Origin: [Phialemoniopsis] sp. UDSM-2020
Lineage: Eukaryota > Ascomycota > Sordariomycetes > Thyridiales > Thyridiaceae
Length of the DNA: 64,000 nt
Assembly (NCBI GenBank): GCA_018873225.1
Contig: JAEILZ010000004.1
Span: 1,488,001-1,552,000 of the forward strand
Direction: 5' to 3'
Shown piece after piece: positions 12,501 through 24,548 of the stretch. The first letter of the stretch is position 1, and each line of letters begins with the position of its first letter. Both the position numbers and the translations under genes were made by a program. The notes beneath the pieces were generated by a model. That model had not been told where the DNA came from. It made no database searches and saw only the letters and a program-made list of their open reading frames with translations.

Positions 12501-15500
12501 ATATAGAAAGAAATATCTAATTATTATTAATACTATATAATTTTTCTTCTAATTTAAAGTATATAAAGATTATTAAGATTAATTTACTATTATAAGCTAT
12601 TATAGACTAAAATAGTTAATTATAGCCCTAATAAGATTTAGAAATTTATTAGTCTATATCTAAAGATTTATAAATAAATTATTAAAGCTATATTTAATAT
12701 ACTATTAAGCTTTTATTAATAATATTATTATTTTTTTAAATAATTTTAAAGACTACTAAAGATATTTAAAGGAGATTTTTAAACTCTTTAAAAAGTAAAA
12801 AATTTTATTTTTATTAGCTAAATCCTTTATTAGATATCTATTAATTAAGCTATTTAGATTTTATATTAATACTATAAGCTTCTTAACTATTAAGTCTTAA
12901 ATTAAAATCTTTTATAATCTAGAGTTCCTTTTAATATTAAAGTTATTAAAAATATACCTAAAAGTAATTAGATTTCTATATATTATAATACTTTATTATT
13001 TATAATTAATTAAGCTCTTATAAGTCTATAAGATAATCCTTTTAGTAGAAAACTAATAATCTAATAAGCTATTACTATATAATAGTAGTAAATACTAGGT
13101 ATATATATAAAGTAAATCTTTTAATCCTATAAATAAAAAGAAATAGGTTTTTATTAATATTTAAAATGTAATCTATAATAAGTTATAGCTTTATTATATA
13201 AATCCTAATAAAGTTCTATTCCTATAAATTAATAGATTGCTTAAGTAAGAATTTAAAGTTATAATATTTTATCTTAAGAATAGAATTATCTAAAAGCTAG
13301 ATAATTTTATCCCTTTAATAGTTATTAAATCTATAATATTCTTTAGCTACTATCTTATTAAATCTAAGTTAAATTATAATCTTTTAAAGCTTAAAATTAT
13401 CTACTTAATATAGTCCTATTAGTATCTATAGATAATACTATACTTTAATAAGTATAATATTATTATCCTAACTAATTATAATTCTACTAAAGGAATTATT
13501 AATTAGATAAACTTAAATATAATCTCTATAAACTGATTAAATTATTATTTAATTAATATATCTATCTATTTTAATATCTATCCTCTTAATATTTACTATC
13601 TAACTAGATATCTAAACTTTATTCTAAATATTCTTTTCTACTTTAAAATAAAAAATAATAATAAGTAGTAAACTAAAGAAGATAAATCCTAATTTAATAC
13701 TATCTAAAATAAGAGATTTATCTTAATAGTTATAAAAGCTTAAATAAATAATAAGATCTAAATTAAGTTTATTATAGCCTATAAGAATAATACTATCTAC
13801 TTTAAGATAATTAATAATTTAATTAAAACTTTTTCTAGTAATTATAAAATTAATATAGCCTAAAATAATAATAAGAATATTATTAATACTTCTAAAGTTA
13901 GCTATCTATTTAAAGTAATTAATAGACTACTTTATAATTAGAATAATAAGAAAGTAGAATAATTAATAATCCTAAAACTATTTATTTAAAACTTCCTATA
14001 AGAAGTTTATAATAATAACTACTACTTTAAAGTCTATTAAATAATAATAAACCTAAATAGAATTTATTTTAGGAAAAAAAGTAAATTAATTAAGACCTAT
14101 ATTAAATACTACTATTAATATAGTATTAATTACTAGATAAACTAACTCTCTAATAGTACCTATTAGTCTATTTAAATATTATTATAACTAATATATATTA
14201 TTACTCTTAACTTTATTATTAAACTACTAAAGATATTCTTAAATAGATCTCTATAAAGTCTATTTAATTTTAACTTTTTTAATATACTTCTAATAGTTAT
14301 CTATAAGTTATTAAAATGAACTCTTTTAATCCTTAGCTATAAAACCTATATAGTAGCTAACTAAAAAGAATTCTTTAAGTAATAGATTCTTTTAAGTAAC
14401 TAAGAATACCTTTAAGTTATTATATCTAATTAAGATACTAAATTTATCTTCTACTTTTAAAATATCCTCTAGAAGTACTTTTAAATTTAGCTTATAATAA
14501 CTATAATCTACTACCTATAGTTAGATAGTTAATCTAAGCAGAAAAATTAAACTATTAAACTTATTATTTAATATTATATATATAAATACCTAAATAAATT
14601 ATAATTATTAATTCTATCTTCTTTATAGTAGAACTTTAATAACTTATTATTAATTCCTATTAATTACAGTCTATATAAATACCTATTTAGATTTAAAATT
14701 CTAAATCCTTTAAAAAGAATTATTAATAATACTAATATTCTAAAGATTATTACTAATATAAAGTATATATATAAATACCTATAATAAAATACTTAAATTA
14801 CTATAGATATTATAGCTTTATAAGCTAAGATTTATTATAACTCTTAATACTAATAAGTTAAATTTAATAAAGATAATAAAATATAGTTAATTTTAAATAA
14901 AGCCTATAAACTTAAAAGAAAATAAAATTATAAAAAAAAGCCTAAATATAAAAGCTTATATGAAATTATATAAAAGATTATACTTTTAATATATAAATTA
15001 GATTTCTCTATTAACTTTAAAGTCTATTATATTATAAGTATTTAATACCTAATAAAATATAATTATAATAATAATCCTTTTTAGTATTAGCCTTCTCCTT
15101 TAGGACCTTTAAAATATAAAAAATTTTTAAGTTCTAATAATAATCTAATCTATAAAATAGAATAAATAGTTAACTATTATAATTACTATAAAATTTAAAA
15201 ATATCTTATTAAATAGAAAGACTATAGCTATAAAGATAACTATTAAAAGCTAACTAATAAGCTTTAATAAACTAGCTCTATAGTTAAAAACTATAAGAAA
15301 ATATTAAATACTAAGAAAACCTTAAAAAGTAAATAAGAATAACCTTATAAAGATCTAATTTCTATAACTATTAATAAATCTATTAAATAAAAATATAGCT
15401 AACTATAAAAAACTAACTAAACTAACTTCTAAGTAGATCTATTAAATAAATTATAAAAGAAAGATTATATAGAGAAGCTACTAATAAATTATTATAATAA

Positions 15501-15622
15501 TAATAATATAAGAAACGGATAGAAGAAAAAGAATTCCTAGTAATATAGGAATAGCCTTATTTTTATAATAGATTAGGAAATTATTATTAAGGATAATAAT
15601 ACCTTTTTATATAGTCTATACT

Positions 15623-15828
15623 TACTGTACCTTATAGAGGGTAGAAATTAATAGGGTGTAGCCTATATGCTACTAGTATAGAAAATTAGCTAAGTGAGGG
15701 TACTAATATGCCTTATTATGTAACGTCTAATATGCGCCTTCTAGATAGGTGGCCCATGCGTGGCCACTTCCCTTCTCAATCCACATCCTTTCCAACAATC
15801 TTTTATGTGACCTATTGCTTTTGCAACA
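15623..15828 (+). repeat. 3' long terminal repeat
   Basis: A 206-bp LTR matching 7711-7916. Its first bases are TA (mutated from TG) and it ends in CA. All but one of its own C-to-T or G-to-A changes fall in positions 2-111. From 112 to the end it is intact except for one CpG site at position 135. The pattern is the mirror image of the 5' LTR. Confidence 0.93.
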
Positions 15829-15833
15829 GTGGA
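15829..15833 (+). repeat. Target-site duplication, right copy
   Basis: GTGGA directly follows the 3' LTR and matches the left copy at 7706-7710. This fixes the element boundaries exactly. Confidence 0.9.
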
Positions 15834-17303
15834 GCGAGGTTGCAGAAGGCTCTCAGAGCTAGAAGACAAAGTGGAAATACGCCGTGCAGATGCAGACATG
15901 GGTCATCGACACCGCCTGGCTGACCCATGCATTCATTGACTTTGCTCAGTCACGCTGTTCTCCTTCCCCGGGAGCCTCAAGGAATGCTGGACGAGCTCTG
16001 GGACGCACCATCGACAGATTGACAGCTCCCCAGATCGCGCTGGCCAAGAAAAGTGTCTCATCCCAGGCGATCCGGATGTTGATCGCCGGGTCAGGCTGGC
16101 TCTCATCTGATATCTGACTGGCTGACATCATAGAACCACGTCTAACAAATATGGTGACCGTCGGTGGACAATGTCATTTCACTCGAGGTGGGGGTCCGTC
16201 GCCTGCCCACAGCTCTCGTACAAGGGCCCCGAGTTCACTTGCATATCCGTACATAAGCGCGCGAACATCCTAGCCCCTCGTGAGGTCCTATCGCAGGCTG
16301 TTGATTTTCAACAGGAGAGAAGGGAGGCGGACGAGGGTGATGCTTGTGCAGCGACTCGTGCATCAGCTGCGCGAGAGGCACGTACGAAGCAGGTAGCGGC
16401 CCCCGTATCACGGATGCAGTGTTTTGCACGCTCGTCTGCCAGATATGGAAAGGAAATGCAAAATGTATAAGCGAGAAATGGCTTGGCTTGGTGATTAACG
16501 CAAGATTGTACGGCATTTCTGACGGCAGGCTTGATAGGCTGCTGGGACGCACCGCGCACACTGAACCCTAACCCCGTCATTCTTTAGGGGGTTGTTTGCT
16601 GTTTCTCGACCGCTAAAGGTACCGCCGACCCCACTGACAGGTGTGTCTCACGCGCGCCCTCATACCGACCATCATCAGGTAAAGGAATAGCAGAGCAGGC
16701 GCGATTGCATTGGCCGATGTCGTCGTGAAGACAATATCTCCAGCACAAGACTTTTATGTATCATTCGCTTCCCACCCCCCTTCCGGGACAGCTGCAGATA
16801 TTCATTTATGTATCCGGGTTCTCCCACTTCCTTCCCTTTTGCAACCCTTTCAAGACACCAACCGCAGAGCGTGCTCGTCCGGCATCGCTTGTCCATCCAC
16901 AGTACACGATCATGGATGGCCGTTGTTAAAACAGTGGTTCTGCCGGCCTTATTCGCGTTGCGAACCTGAATGGAGCCCTGCTAGTCATTTTTTGCTGGGT
17001 CCGCTCGCAGAGTTTTGGTGTCTTGGAAGCTCCGTACTGGCGTGGAAGTCGATCCACCATCCACTACAAGGGGAACCTTTGGCATCTCTGACCGTGTCGC
17101 CCATACTTTTTCCCTTTCGCTTCTTCCTCTTCATCCTGAACTTCTTCCTCGAGGAACCTCCGAATCCATAGCTCTTCCCCCGGCTACTTCGGAGCTTTGC
17201 CCATCTCCTTCATCGACAGAACCCCAATCAGAGAGCTGTTGTTTTTTCGGTGGCGCTTGTACTGCGTCTCACCGAACGTCAGCCACTGTGACGTGGGGCA
17301 AAG
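15834..17303. other. Intergenic, promoter side of the ABC transporter gene
   Basis: Normal base composition resumes directly after the target-site duplication. Open frames of 60-150 codons are present but show no domain or codon bias. Pyrimidine-rich tracts near 16810-16860 and 17095-17215 probably belong to the promoter and leader of the ABC transporter gene. I see no RNA gene. Confidence 0.6.
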
Positions 17304-20300
17304 ATGGGCTTTGCGTCATGCTCCTGGCCAATATGGCGGGTTGATGACTTTACACAATGCTTTCAGCAAGAGTGAGTTTCTCTCGTCCCGGGGCACTGTC
17401 GGCGCCCAATTGAAGGCGACAGATGTCCAATTGGTTCGCAAGCTGACTATCCATCCTATCGCGACCGTAGCTACCTGAGAGTTTTACTCCCCGTAATCGT
17501 AATATGTATTTCGGCGCTCTACCTCGGCGTCCAGGGCATACAGCGGGCCATCAAGGTCAAGGGAAAGAAACACATCTACGAGCCGATACCGCACGAGGAC
17601 AGAAGGAATTCGGCCCTGCTTCACACGCAGATCCCACCGGATGAGCGACCACTCGACAGCGACGATGAAGAAGGCTTGAGCATCAATGGCGGGCGGCTTG
17701 CGCTGGCCAAGACGACAAGCCGAGGCTCCATTGTCGAGGCTCACAGGCCCCCCTACCAGACAATATCGGTACTTGCCGAAGAGCTCGGAATCATTGGACT
17801 GGTCGTGATCAGTGCCGTCGGGCTGGCAACTGGTGCTTTCCCGAGGCATGGACGGTTGGGAGCTGTCGTCAGTCTGGCAACATGGTTATACGTTCTGGTG
17901 CTCGCCACGTTGAGGTTGTTTCTAGGCCACACGCAATGGCGCATTCCATACCTTTGGAATCACACGGCGGCCATCTACTTCTTTCAATGGCTGTTCAGTA
18001 TGGCCATATTCCGCTCCGAGATTATTTGGCCCACGTCGCAAACAGGCCAAATCCTGGTCATTGTTGAGTTCTCCTTGACGACGGTCTTGTTCTTCATGGC
18101 CATTACGCGGAGGAAGGGAAACAGAACTGTATTGCTCGAGTGGGAGGAGGACATCCCCCCATCGCGCGAGGACCTGGCTTCAGTCTTCTCGCAGTTCACT
18201 TTTGGCTGGGTGGACGCGATTATGTGGGAGGGATACAAGGAGGCCCTTGAAATGAACAGAGTCTGGAATCTCTTGCCCCGCGATAAAGCCGCGACTGTCA
18301 TCGCCAATTACCGACAGGTCGTCAAGACGTATTCCCTGGGTCTGCACCTCGTCATGTACTTCAAGGGATCCCTCCTGGCCCAGACGCTATGGGCTATCCT
18401 CTCCGGCATTTTCCAGTTTGCGCCTACCATGCTATTGAAGGCTATTTTGGAATACGTGGAAGACCCGGAACAGGCACCTCGAAACGTTCTCTGGCTTTAC
18501 GTTATTCTGCTTCCGATCACGGATATCATCCGGTCGATCGGAGACAACCAGGCACTGTGGATCGGCCGCAAGGTCTGCATCAATATTCGAGCCATCCTGG
18601 TCGGTGAGATCTATGCCAAGGCTCTTCGTCGCAAGGCCGCGGCTGGCAAAGACACTGTCCTCGGTCACACGCCTGAGAACACGGCGGAGCCGAAGGGCCT
18701 CCTCGGCACCTTGAAGCGCAAGTTGCGCTTTTTCAAGAAGTCTGACGATAAGAAGCAGACCGCTCAGGCTAACGGCGCTTCACCCGCCAACGATACTGGC
18801 AAGAGCTCAGATGAGCAGGCCAACATCGGCACCATCATCAACCTCATGTCTGTCGACAGCTTCAAGGTTTCCGAAGTCACGGCGTATCTTCACTTCCTTG
18901 TCGCCTCTGCGCCAACTCAGCTTATCGTTTCCATCTACCTGCTTTACCGTGTCATGGGATACAGTGCTATCCCCGGCTTCATCGTCATGGCCTTGCTCCT
19001 ACCTGTCAATATTGGTTTCGCTCGCGGGTTCAATTCGAGCCAGAAGCGGATCATGGCCGCAACTGACAAGCGCATCCACACCACCAACGAGATCCTACAA
19101 AACATCAGAATTATCAAGTATTTTGCATGGGAGCATCGCTTTAGCAACATCGTTGATGAGAGGCGGAAGGCCGAGCTCAAGGCGCTCCGAACGCGCTTCA
19201 TGATCTGGGCGTCTGCCGTCGCTGTCTGGAACACCGTGCCGATTCTGATTACCTTCTTCTCCTTCCTCGTCTACACTCTGATTGAGAAGAAGCCTTTGTA
19301 CCCGTCCGTCGCTTTCACGGCCATCTCTCTGTTCATGCTTCTACGTTACCCGCTCGACCAGCTTGGAGACATGATTGCTCACGTGCAAGAGTCCAAGGTC
19401 TCGATTGATCGTATTGAGGAATTCTTGGCTGAGGAAGAGACGGATAAGTTTGAGCAGCTTGGAGACGACAACATTGACGAGACTGGTGAGCGCGTCATTG
19501 GCTTCAGAGGCGCAGACTTCATCTGGGGTGCTCGAGATGCTGTTGCTGAGGATGGCTCGATGGCATTCCGACTGATGGACATTGATGTTGATTTCAAGAT
19601 TGGCAAACTCAACGTTATTACGGGCCCCACGGGCTCAGGAAAAACATCGTTGCTCATGGCGCTGTTGGGTGAGATGACGCTTCTCAATGGCCGCGTCTTC
19701 CTTCCTGGTGGACGAAGTCGTGAAGATGTGCGTCCCGACCCTGAGACAGATCTTGCCGAGACTTGCGCATACGTCGCTCAGCAAGCGTGGTTGGTCAACG
19801 GAACAATCAGGGAGAACATCCTCTTCTCAGCACCTTTTGATGAGCGGCGGTATAGGAACGTCATTGTCGCCTGTGCCCTGGAACGCGACCTTGAGATCCT
19901 AGACAATGGCGATGAGACCCTTGTTGGCGAGAAGGGCATCACATTGTCCGGTGGCCAGAAGCAGCGCATCTCCCTGGCCCGTGCTGTTTACTCCAACTCC
20001 ATGCATCTACTTCTTGACGACTGTCTCAGTGCTGTGGACTCGCATACTGCGCAGTGGATTTTCAACAATTGCATCAGCGGGCCGTTGATGCGAGGCCGGA
20101 CGTGTATTCTCGTCACTCACAACATCCCGCTCTGTGTGCCGCACTCCCACCACGTTGTGATCATGAACAATGGTCGTATCGAGACCCAGGGCTCACCACC
20201 CGACGTCATCTCCACCGGAAAGCTCGGTGAGGAAATCCAGAGATCGCGTCCTGGTTCTGCAAGTGTATCTAGAATTCCGTCTCGCGTCCCATCTAGTGTT

Positions 20301-22481
20301 GGTGAGGACAGCGGTGAGACGCTGGTTGATGATAACGATGACAATCTCTCCAAGCCTAGAGCTGCCAAGAAGGAAAAGAAATCGGGCCCACCGGAGGAAA
20401 CCAAAGCCACCGGCGCTGTCAAGTGGCCAGTCATGAAACTGTATTTGACTTCTTTGGGCTCCTGGTGGTTCTGGGTTGTCGCCGTCGCCGTGTTCTCCCT
20501 GCAACAACTCAGTGGTGTCGCTTCCAACGTCTGGATCAAGGAGTGGGCCAACCAGTACACGACCGAGGATGTGTCAAGGATTCAGTTCTCCGCCAATTCC
20601 CACAGCTACTCGTCGCCCTCCATCTCTACGACGTATTTCGCCTCCATCTCAACCTATGTCAAGGAAACGAACTGGATGGAGAGAAACTCTACCGTGTTCG
20701 ACTCGCCTACAGCTCTTCAGGCAGTCATGGAACCACAAGTCAACGTACCTTACTATCTGCTCGTCCTCGCGCTTATTGGGCTTGCGAGCGCGGCTTTTGC
20801 TCTGGCTCGCGATCTGTGGATCTTCCTTGGCTCCCTCTCGGCATCGTGGAAACTGCACAACCAACTCATGACAGCCGTGGCGTTTGCGAAGTTTAAGTTC
20901 TTTGACGTCACACCATTGGGCCAGATGATGAACCGTTTCAGCAAAGATCTCGAGGCCGTCGATCAAGAAGTGGCTCCTATCGCCATCGGAGTTATGAGCT
21001 GCGCTTTGGGCATTGTTGTTACTGTGGTTCTGATTGCAGTCATCACGCCCGGCTTCCTGATTGCCGGTATTTTCATCACAGCGCTCTATATCCTCATCGG
21101 CAAGTTCTATCTTGCTGCTTCTCGCGACCTGAAGAGGCTCGAGTCTGTCCAGCGAAGCCCCTTGTTCCAGCAGTTCGGCGAGACGCTGAGCGGTGTCACC
21201 ACCATTCGTGCCTATGGCGACGAGAGACGGTTCATCCGGGACAACCTTTCACGAATCAACTCCCAAGTTCGCCCTTTCCTTTACTTGTGGGCCGCTAACA
21301 GATGGCTCGCATTCCGGACGGACATCTTGGGTGATCTCGTGTCGTTCTTTTCTGGTGTCTTTGTCATCCTGAGCCTTGGCACCATCGATGCCGGTTCTGC
21401 AGGCATGTCGCTAAGCTACGCCATCGGTTTTGCCGATAACATCCTCTGGCTAGTCCGTCTATACGCCATGAATGAGCAGAACATGAACTCGGTGGAGCGT
21501 ATCAAGGAGTATCTGGAAGTAGAGCAGGAGGCAGCGGCCGTCGTTGAAGAGAACCGGCCGTCGGCCAACTGGCCAAGTCACGGCTCTGTGGAGTTCATCA
21601 ACTATACTACTAGGTATCGGGAGGACCTTGAGCCTGTCCTGAAGAACCTGAGCTTCAAGATTAGCTCCAAGGAGAAAGTGGGCATTGTAGGACGGACAGG
21701 TGCGGGCAAGAGTTCGCTGGCGCTGGCTATCTTCCGCGCCCTCGAGGCCGAGGAAGGCAAGATTCTCATCGACGATATTGACATTGGCCTGATCGGGCTT
21801 CGAGATCTTCGCGAGGCCATCACGATTGTGCCTCAGGAACCCACACTATTCACGGGGACCATCCGAACCAACCTTGATCCCTTCGAGATCTACACGGACG
21901 AGCAGATATTTGCTGCCCTTCGCCGTGTCCAGCTCATCGGGCCTCACGAATCCACGACCCGGCCCACCACTCCTCTCGTCCCCTCGGCCGGCACCAGCGT
22001 CAACGGCGTTGAGGATTCGCCACGGCCCGCGGCCACCAACAAGAACATCTTCCTCGACCTGTCCTCGCCCGTCAGCGAGTCCGGCTCAAACCTATCGCAG
22101 GGCCAGCGGCAGCTGCTCTGCCTGGCGCGCGCGATGCTCAAGGAGCCGTCGGTGCTGGTGATGGACGAGGCGACGGCGTCGATCGACTACGCGACCGACT
22201 CCAAGATCCAGGAGACGATCCGCGAGCTGACGTCGACCATCATCACCATCGCGCACCGGCTGCAGACCATTGTCGACTACGACAAGGTGCTGGTACTAGA
22301 CAAGGGCACCGTCGTCGAGTACGGGCACCCCTGGGAGCTGATGCGCAACGAGGAGGGCCACTTCCGGTCCATGTGCGAGATGAGCGGCGACTACGACGTG
22401 CTGGCCAAGGCGGCGAGGAAGGCGTTCAAGGACAAGAATCTTATTGATGTCGACGACGAGGCGGACGGAGGGGAACAGTGA
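17304..22481 (+). CDS. ABCC (MRP-type) transporter, Ybt1/Bpt1-like
   Basis: A full-size ATP-driven exporter of 1692 residues, probably in the vacuolar membrane, where Ybt1-type proteins move bile acids and conjugates. Exon 1 (17304-17371) joins exon 2 (17471-22481) across a 99-bp intron with branch GCTGAC. The join gives WPIWRVDDFTQCFQQDYLRV, typical of the family N-terminus. The order is an N-terminal TMD0 (about residues 25-160), TMD1, NBD1, TMD2, NBD2. NBD1 has Walker A GPTGSGKTS near 740, signature LSGGQKQ near 848 and Walker B ending LLLDD, so the catalytic Glu is replaced by Asp, as is usual in ABCC NBD1. NBD2 has GRTGAGKSS near 1429, a variant signature LSQGQRQ near 1563 and an intact VLVMDE. 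A Ser/Thr/Pro-rich insertion of about 50 residues separates the NBD2 Q-loop from its signature. The exact substrate cannot be told. Confidence 0.93.
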
Positions 22482-22882
22482 AGATGAAGTATGGGGAGAG
22501 CAGGTAGATTGGGGCCACGAGCCCGAGAGTCTCTGTACCTACAGTAGCAAGGGCGGCATTTTGTACATATCACGGGTTGCATGGAATTACAGGCGTTTCT
22601 GCTGCATATGTCGTACGGGTAATAGAAATGTTTCATGTTTGACACTCTCTGATCGTTTTTCAACAAGTTTACAGATATATATTGGCTAGTGTATAAGACC
22701 TCTCTCCCCTGTGACTCTTACCATGCCGTTACATACACTGGTGGAATCAAGTTCTTTAGCTGCCAGGCTAGCAAGCACTTTTCATGGCCTCACTTTCAAT
22801 AATGTCCACACAAGAAGCACATCAAGCGAGCACCATGGAGCAAAAAATCAGGGAAAAAAGAATCAAAAAGTAAAAAAACCAA
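22482..22882. other. Intergenic between ABC transporter and tRNA-Phe
   Basis: Holds the transporter's 3' untranslated region and, next to the tRNA, its A-rich (minus-strand T-rich) terminator. Nothing else is recognisable. Confidence 0.6.
22872..22878 (-). terminator. RNA polymerase III T-tract terminator
   Basis: Seven consecutive T on the minus strand begin a few bases after the tRNA-Phe 3' end, the standard Pol III stop signal. Confidence 0.75.
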
Positions 22883-22974
22883 TGGGGCAAACCGGCTTTG
22901 ATCCGGTGACCTCCTGAAATTGAGGGATATTATCTCCTTCACTCAGACGCGACTCCCAACTGCGCCATTGCCCC
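22883..22974 (-). tRNA. tRNA-Phe (GAA anticodon), intron-containing
   Basis: The acceptor stem GGGGCAA pairs with TTGCCCC, with A as the discriminator base. The anticodon stem TCTGA/TCAGG closes a loop with T33 and anticodon GAA at 22938-22940. An 18-nt intron (22919-22936) follows position 37, the canonical eukaryotic site. The T stem ACCGG/CCGGT is intact, but the T loop reads ATCAAAG, so the almost invariant T54 is A. The D arm has a mismatch at its inner pair. The Phe assignment rests on the anticodon. The A54 change could mean a weak or decaying gene copy. Confidence 0.82.
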
Positions 22975-23250
22975 TGATTGGTTGGATTTAAAAGTCCTTA
23001 TTTTTGCTTATGCAGCATTTACAAAACTAATGCTTCAGTGGTATAGTAATTATTTACATGCCTAATGCCCCTCCATGAGACATTGACAGCTCATGGATGG
23101 CTATCCACATGAGCATTGCACTTACACCACCGTGACTATTCTCACATCATCAAACACCTTCTCAGGATTTTTCTATTGAAGCAAGAGACACATAAGCAGT
23201 GTGGAAAGGGAACGAACCGGTTGCCTATCTAAAAGTTACACGGCGCAAAG

Positions 23251-24548
23251 ATGGAGGTCCAGAATCCCCGCCGGATACTGGCGGTCTCGCTGGACGAGGC
23301 TGCAGAGCATCTCAGCAAGGTTATCAAAGGTAGGCTAGGTGCACATTCTGAGCGCGAAGCTCACACGGCCCTCTTGTTTTCTTACCCTTTTCCGTTTGAG
23401 CTCCTAATGCTGACCATCCGGCAGACCTAACCGGCACATTGCCGGAGCCCGCCACACCTCAGCCCTCAGCAGACGCAGAAGGTCCATCAGACCCGGCCGC
23501 CACCGCGGCGGCGCCCTCGCTGGCGGGCACGACGCATAACCTGCCGCTCGAGACGCCCTACTACACGGCCCAGGTGCCCGTGTGGCTGGACCTCGTGTCG
23601 TCCCCGTCGTCGCCGGAGGACTGGGCGTCGGCCTTCCTCGCCCCCGAGGCGGCCGAGGTGCGCGCCGCGCTCGGCGGGCTCGTCGTCGTCGTGCACCTGG
23701 CTTCGGCCCCCGCGCAATCAGGAGAACTGCTCCGGCACGCGGCGCGCCTGGTGGAGGAAGGACTCGGCGGCTGGGGCTGGGACGGCGTGGGCCTGGCTGT
23801 CGTCGTCCTCGGGGGTGGTGGTGGGCAGCGGGACGAAGTGGTGCTCGAGGAGTGGGAGGATTTATGTGCTCGGGGCGGGCTGGAGATGGTGCGCGTTGGG
23901 GGAGCTGGGGACGAGGGGGCGAGGAATGAGTTTGGTGGTGAGTTCACTTTCCCGGTCCTGTTCAGGTGGTGGAGGAAAGATGTCGGCACCGGGATGTAGT
24001 GCTGATGCAGAGAGTGGTTTACAGAAAAGATGGGCATCCCGCGAGTCCTGGAGGCGCTGGAGACCAACGACTGGGCTGCGGCGCCAGCGTTTCTCGATCG
24101 AGGCGAGTTTGGCGAGGACGACGACGAAGCTGGCTCGGATTTCGGCAAGTTTGCTGGGTCCTCGGGCGGAGGCGTGGACGACCTGGAAGACTTGAACTTT
24201 GGGATCGGCAAGGACGACCTCGCCGAGCTACGGAAGGCGATCTGGAACGCGGAGCAGGGAGAGTCACAAGCAAGCATGTCTACCGATCCGGCCACCAAAC
24301 CTACAGAAGGAGATCAGACGAAGAATACCTCGGCGAAGGTGTCATCAGAACAAAAGCTCAAAGAGACCGGTGGCACGGGGCCAGACGAGGAGGACGATGA
24401 CGGCGACATTGGCGAGGATGACCTGCAGAAGCTGGAGGGCATGATGCGCAAGCTGCAGGCCGTGCGAGACATGAGCGCAGGGCTCCCAGAGGACCAGAGG
24501 AGAAGGATAGCGGCGCGAGCCGTGGGCGAGGTGATGAAGGACCTCTGA
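23251..24548 (+). CDS. Alpha/gamma-adaptin-binding protein p34 family (Irc6/AAGAB-like)
   Basis: A likely chaperone or regulator of clathrin adaptor complexes, with a degenerate small-GTPase fold. There are three exons: 23251-23329, 23425-23937 and 24025-24548. The introns are 95 bp (branch GCTGAC) and 87 bp, giving 371 residues. The N-terminus MEVQNPRRILAVSL is the first strand of the fold. TPYYTAQVPVWLDL and GGLVVVVHLAS are the next core strands. The second junction restores NEFGEKMGIPRVLEALETNDW, a strongly conserved stretch. The C-terminal part is acidic and ends in a helical segment (DDLQKLEGMMRKLQAVRDMSAGLP) typical of the p34 family. No true P-loop lysine is present, as expected. I am confident of the family, less so of the yeast orthologue name IRC6. 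Confidence 0.85.

Larger units (their letters stand above)
7711..15828 (+). mobile_element. Ty3/gypsy LTR retrotransposon, heavily RIP-mutated
   Basis: An 8118-bp element with 206-bp direct terminal repeats (7711-7916 and 15623-15828) and a perfect 5-bp target-site duplication. The interior is extremely AT-rich and stop-laden on every frame. C survives almost only in CpC and CpT, while CpA, TpG and CpG are nearly absent, the mark of saturating RIP. Mentally undoing C-to-T and G-to-A changes reveals plus-strand relics. A reverse transcriptase lies around 12400-12850, with the catalytic Y-x-D-D box decayed near 12706-12735. An integrase C-terminal region lies near 14830-15110, followed by a chromodomain-like segment near 15150-15300. 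The order RT before integrase, with a terminal chromodomain, points to a chromovirus-type Ty3/gypsy element. It has no coding capacity left. Confidence 0.93.

Noticed and set aside
7917..15622. AT-rich block as a centromere core or an inserted mitochondrial fragment
   Set aside because: LTRs, an exact target-site duplication, dinucleotide-specific depletion and recognisable retroelement relics explain it better.
16565..16575. CCCTAA-type sequence as an interstitial telomere repeat
   Set aside because: Only a single short match and no tandem array.
23561..24298. 245-codon minus frame over the p34/Irc6-like gene
   Set aside because: Antisense of GC-rich coding sequence, rich in Ser/Pro/Arg, with no domain.
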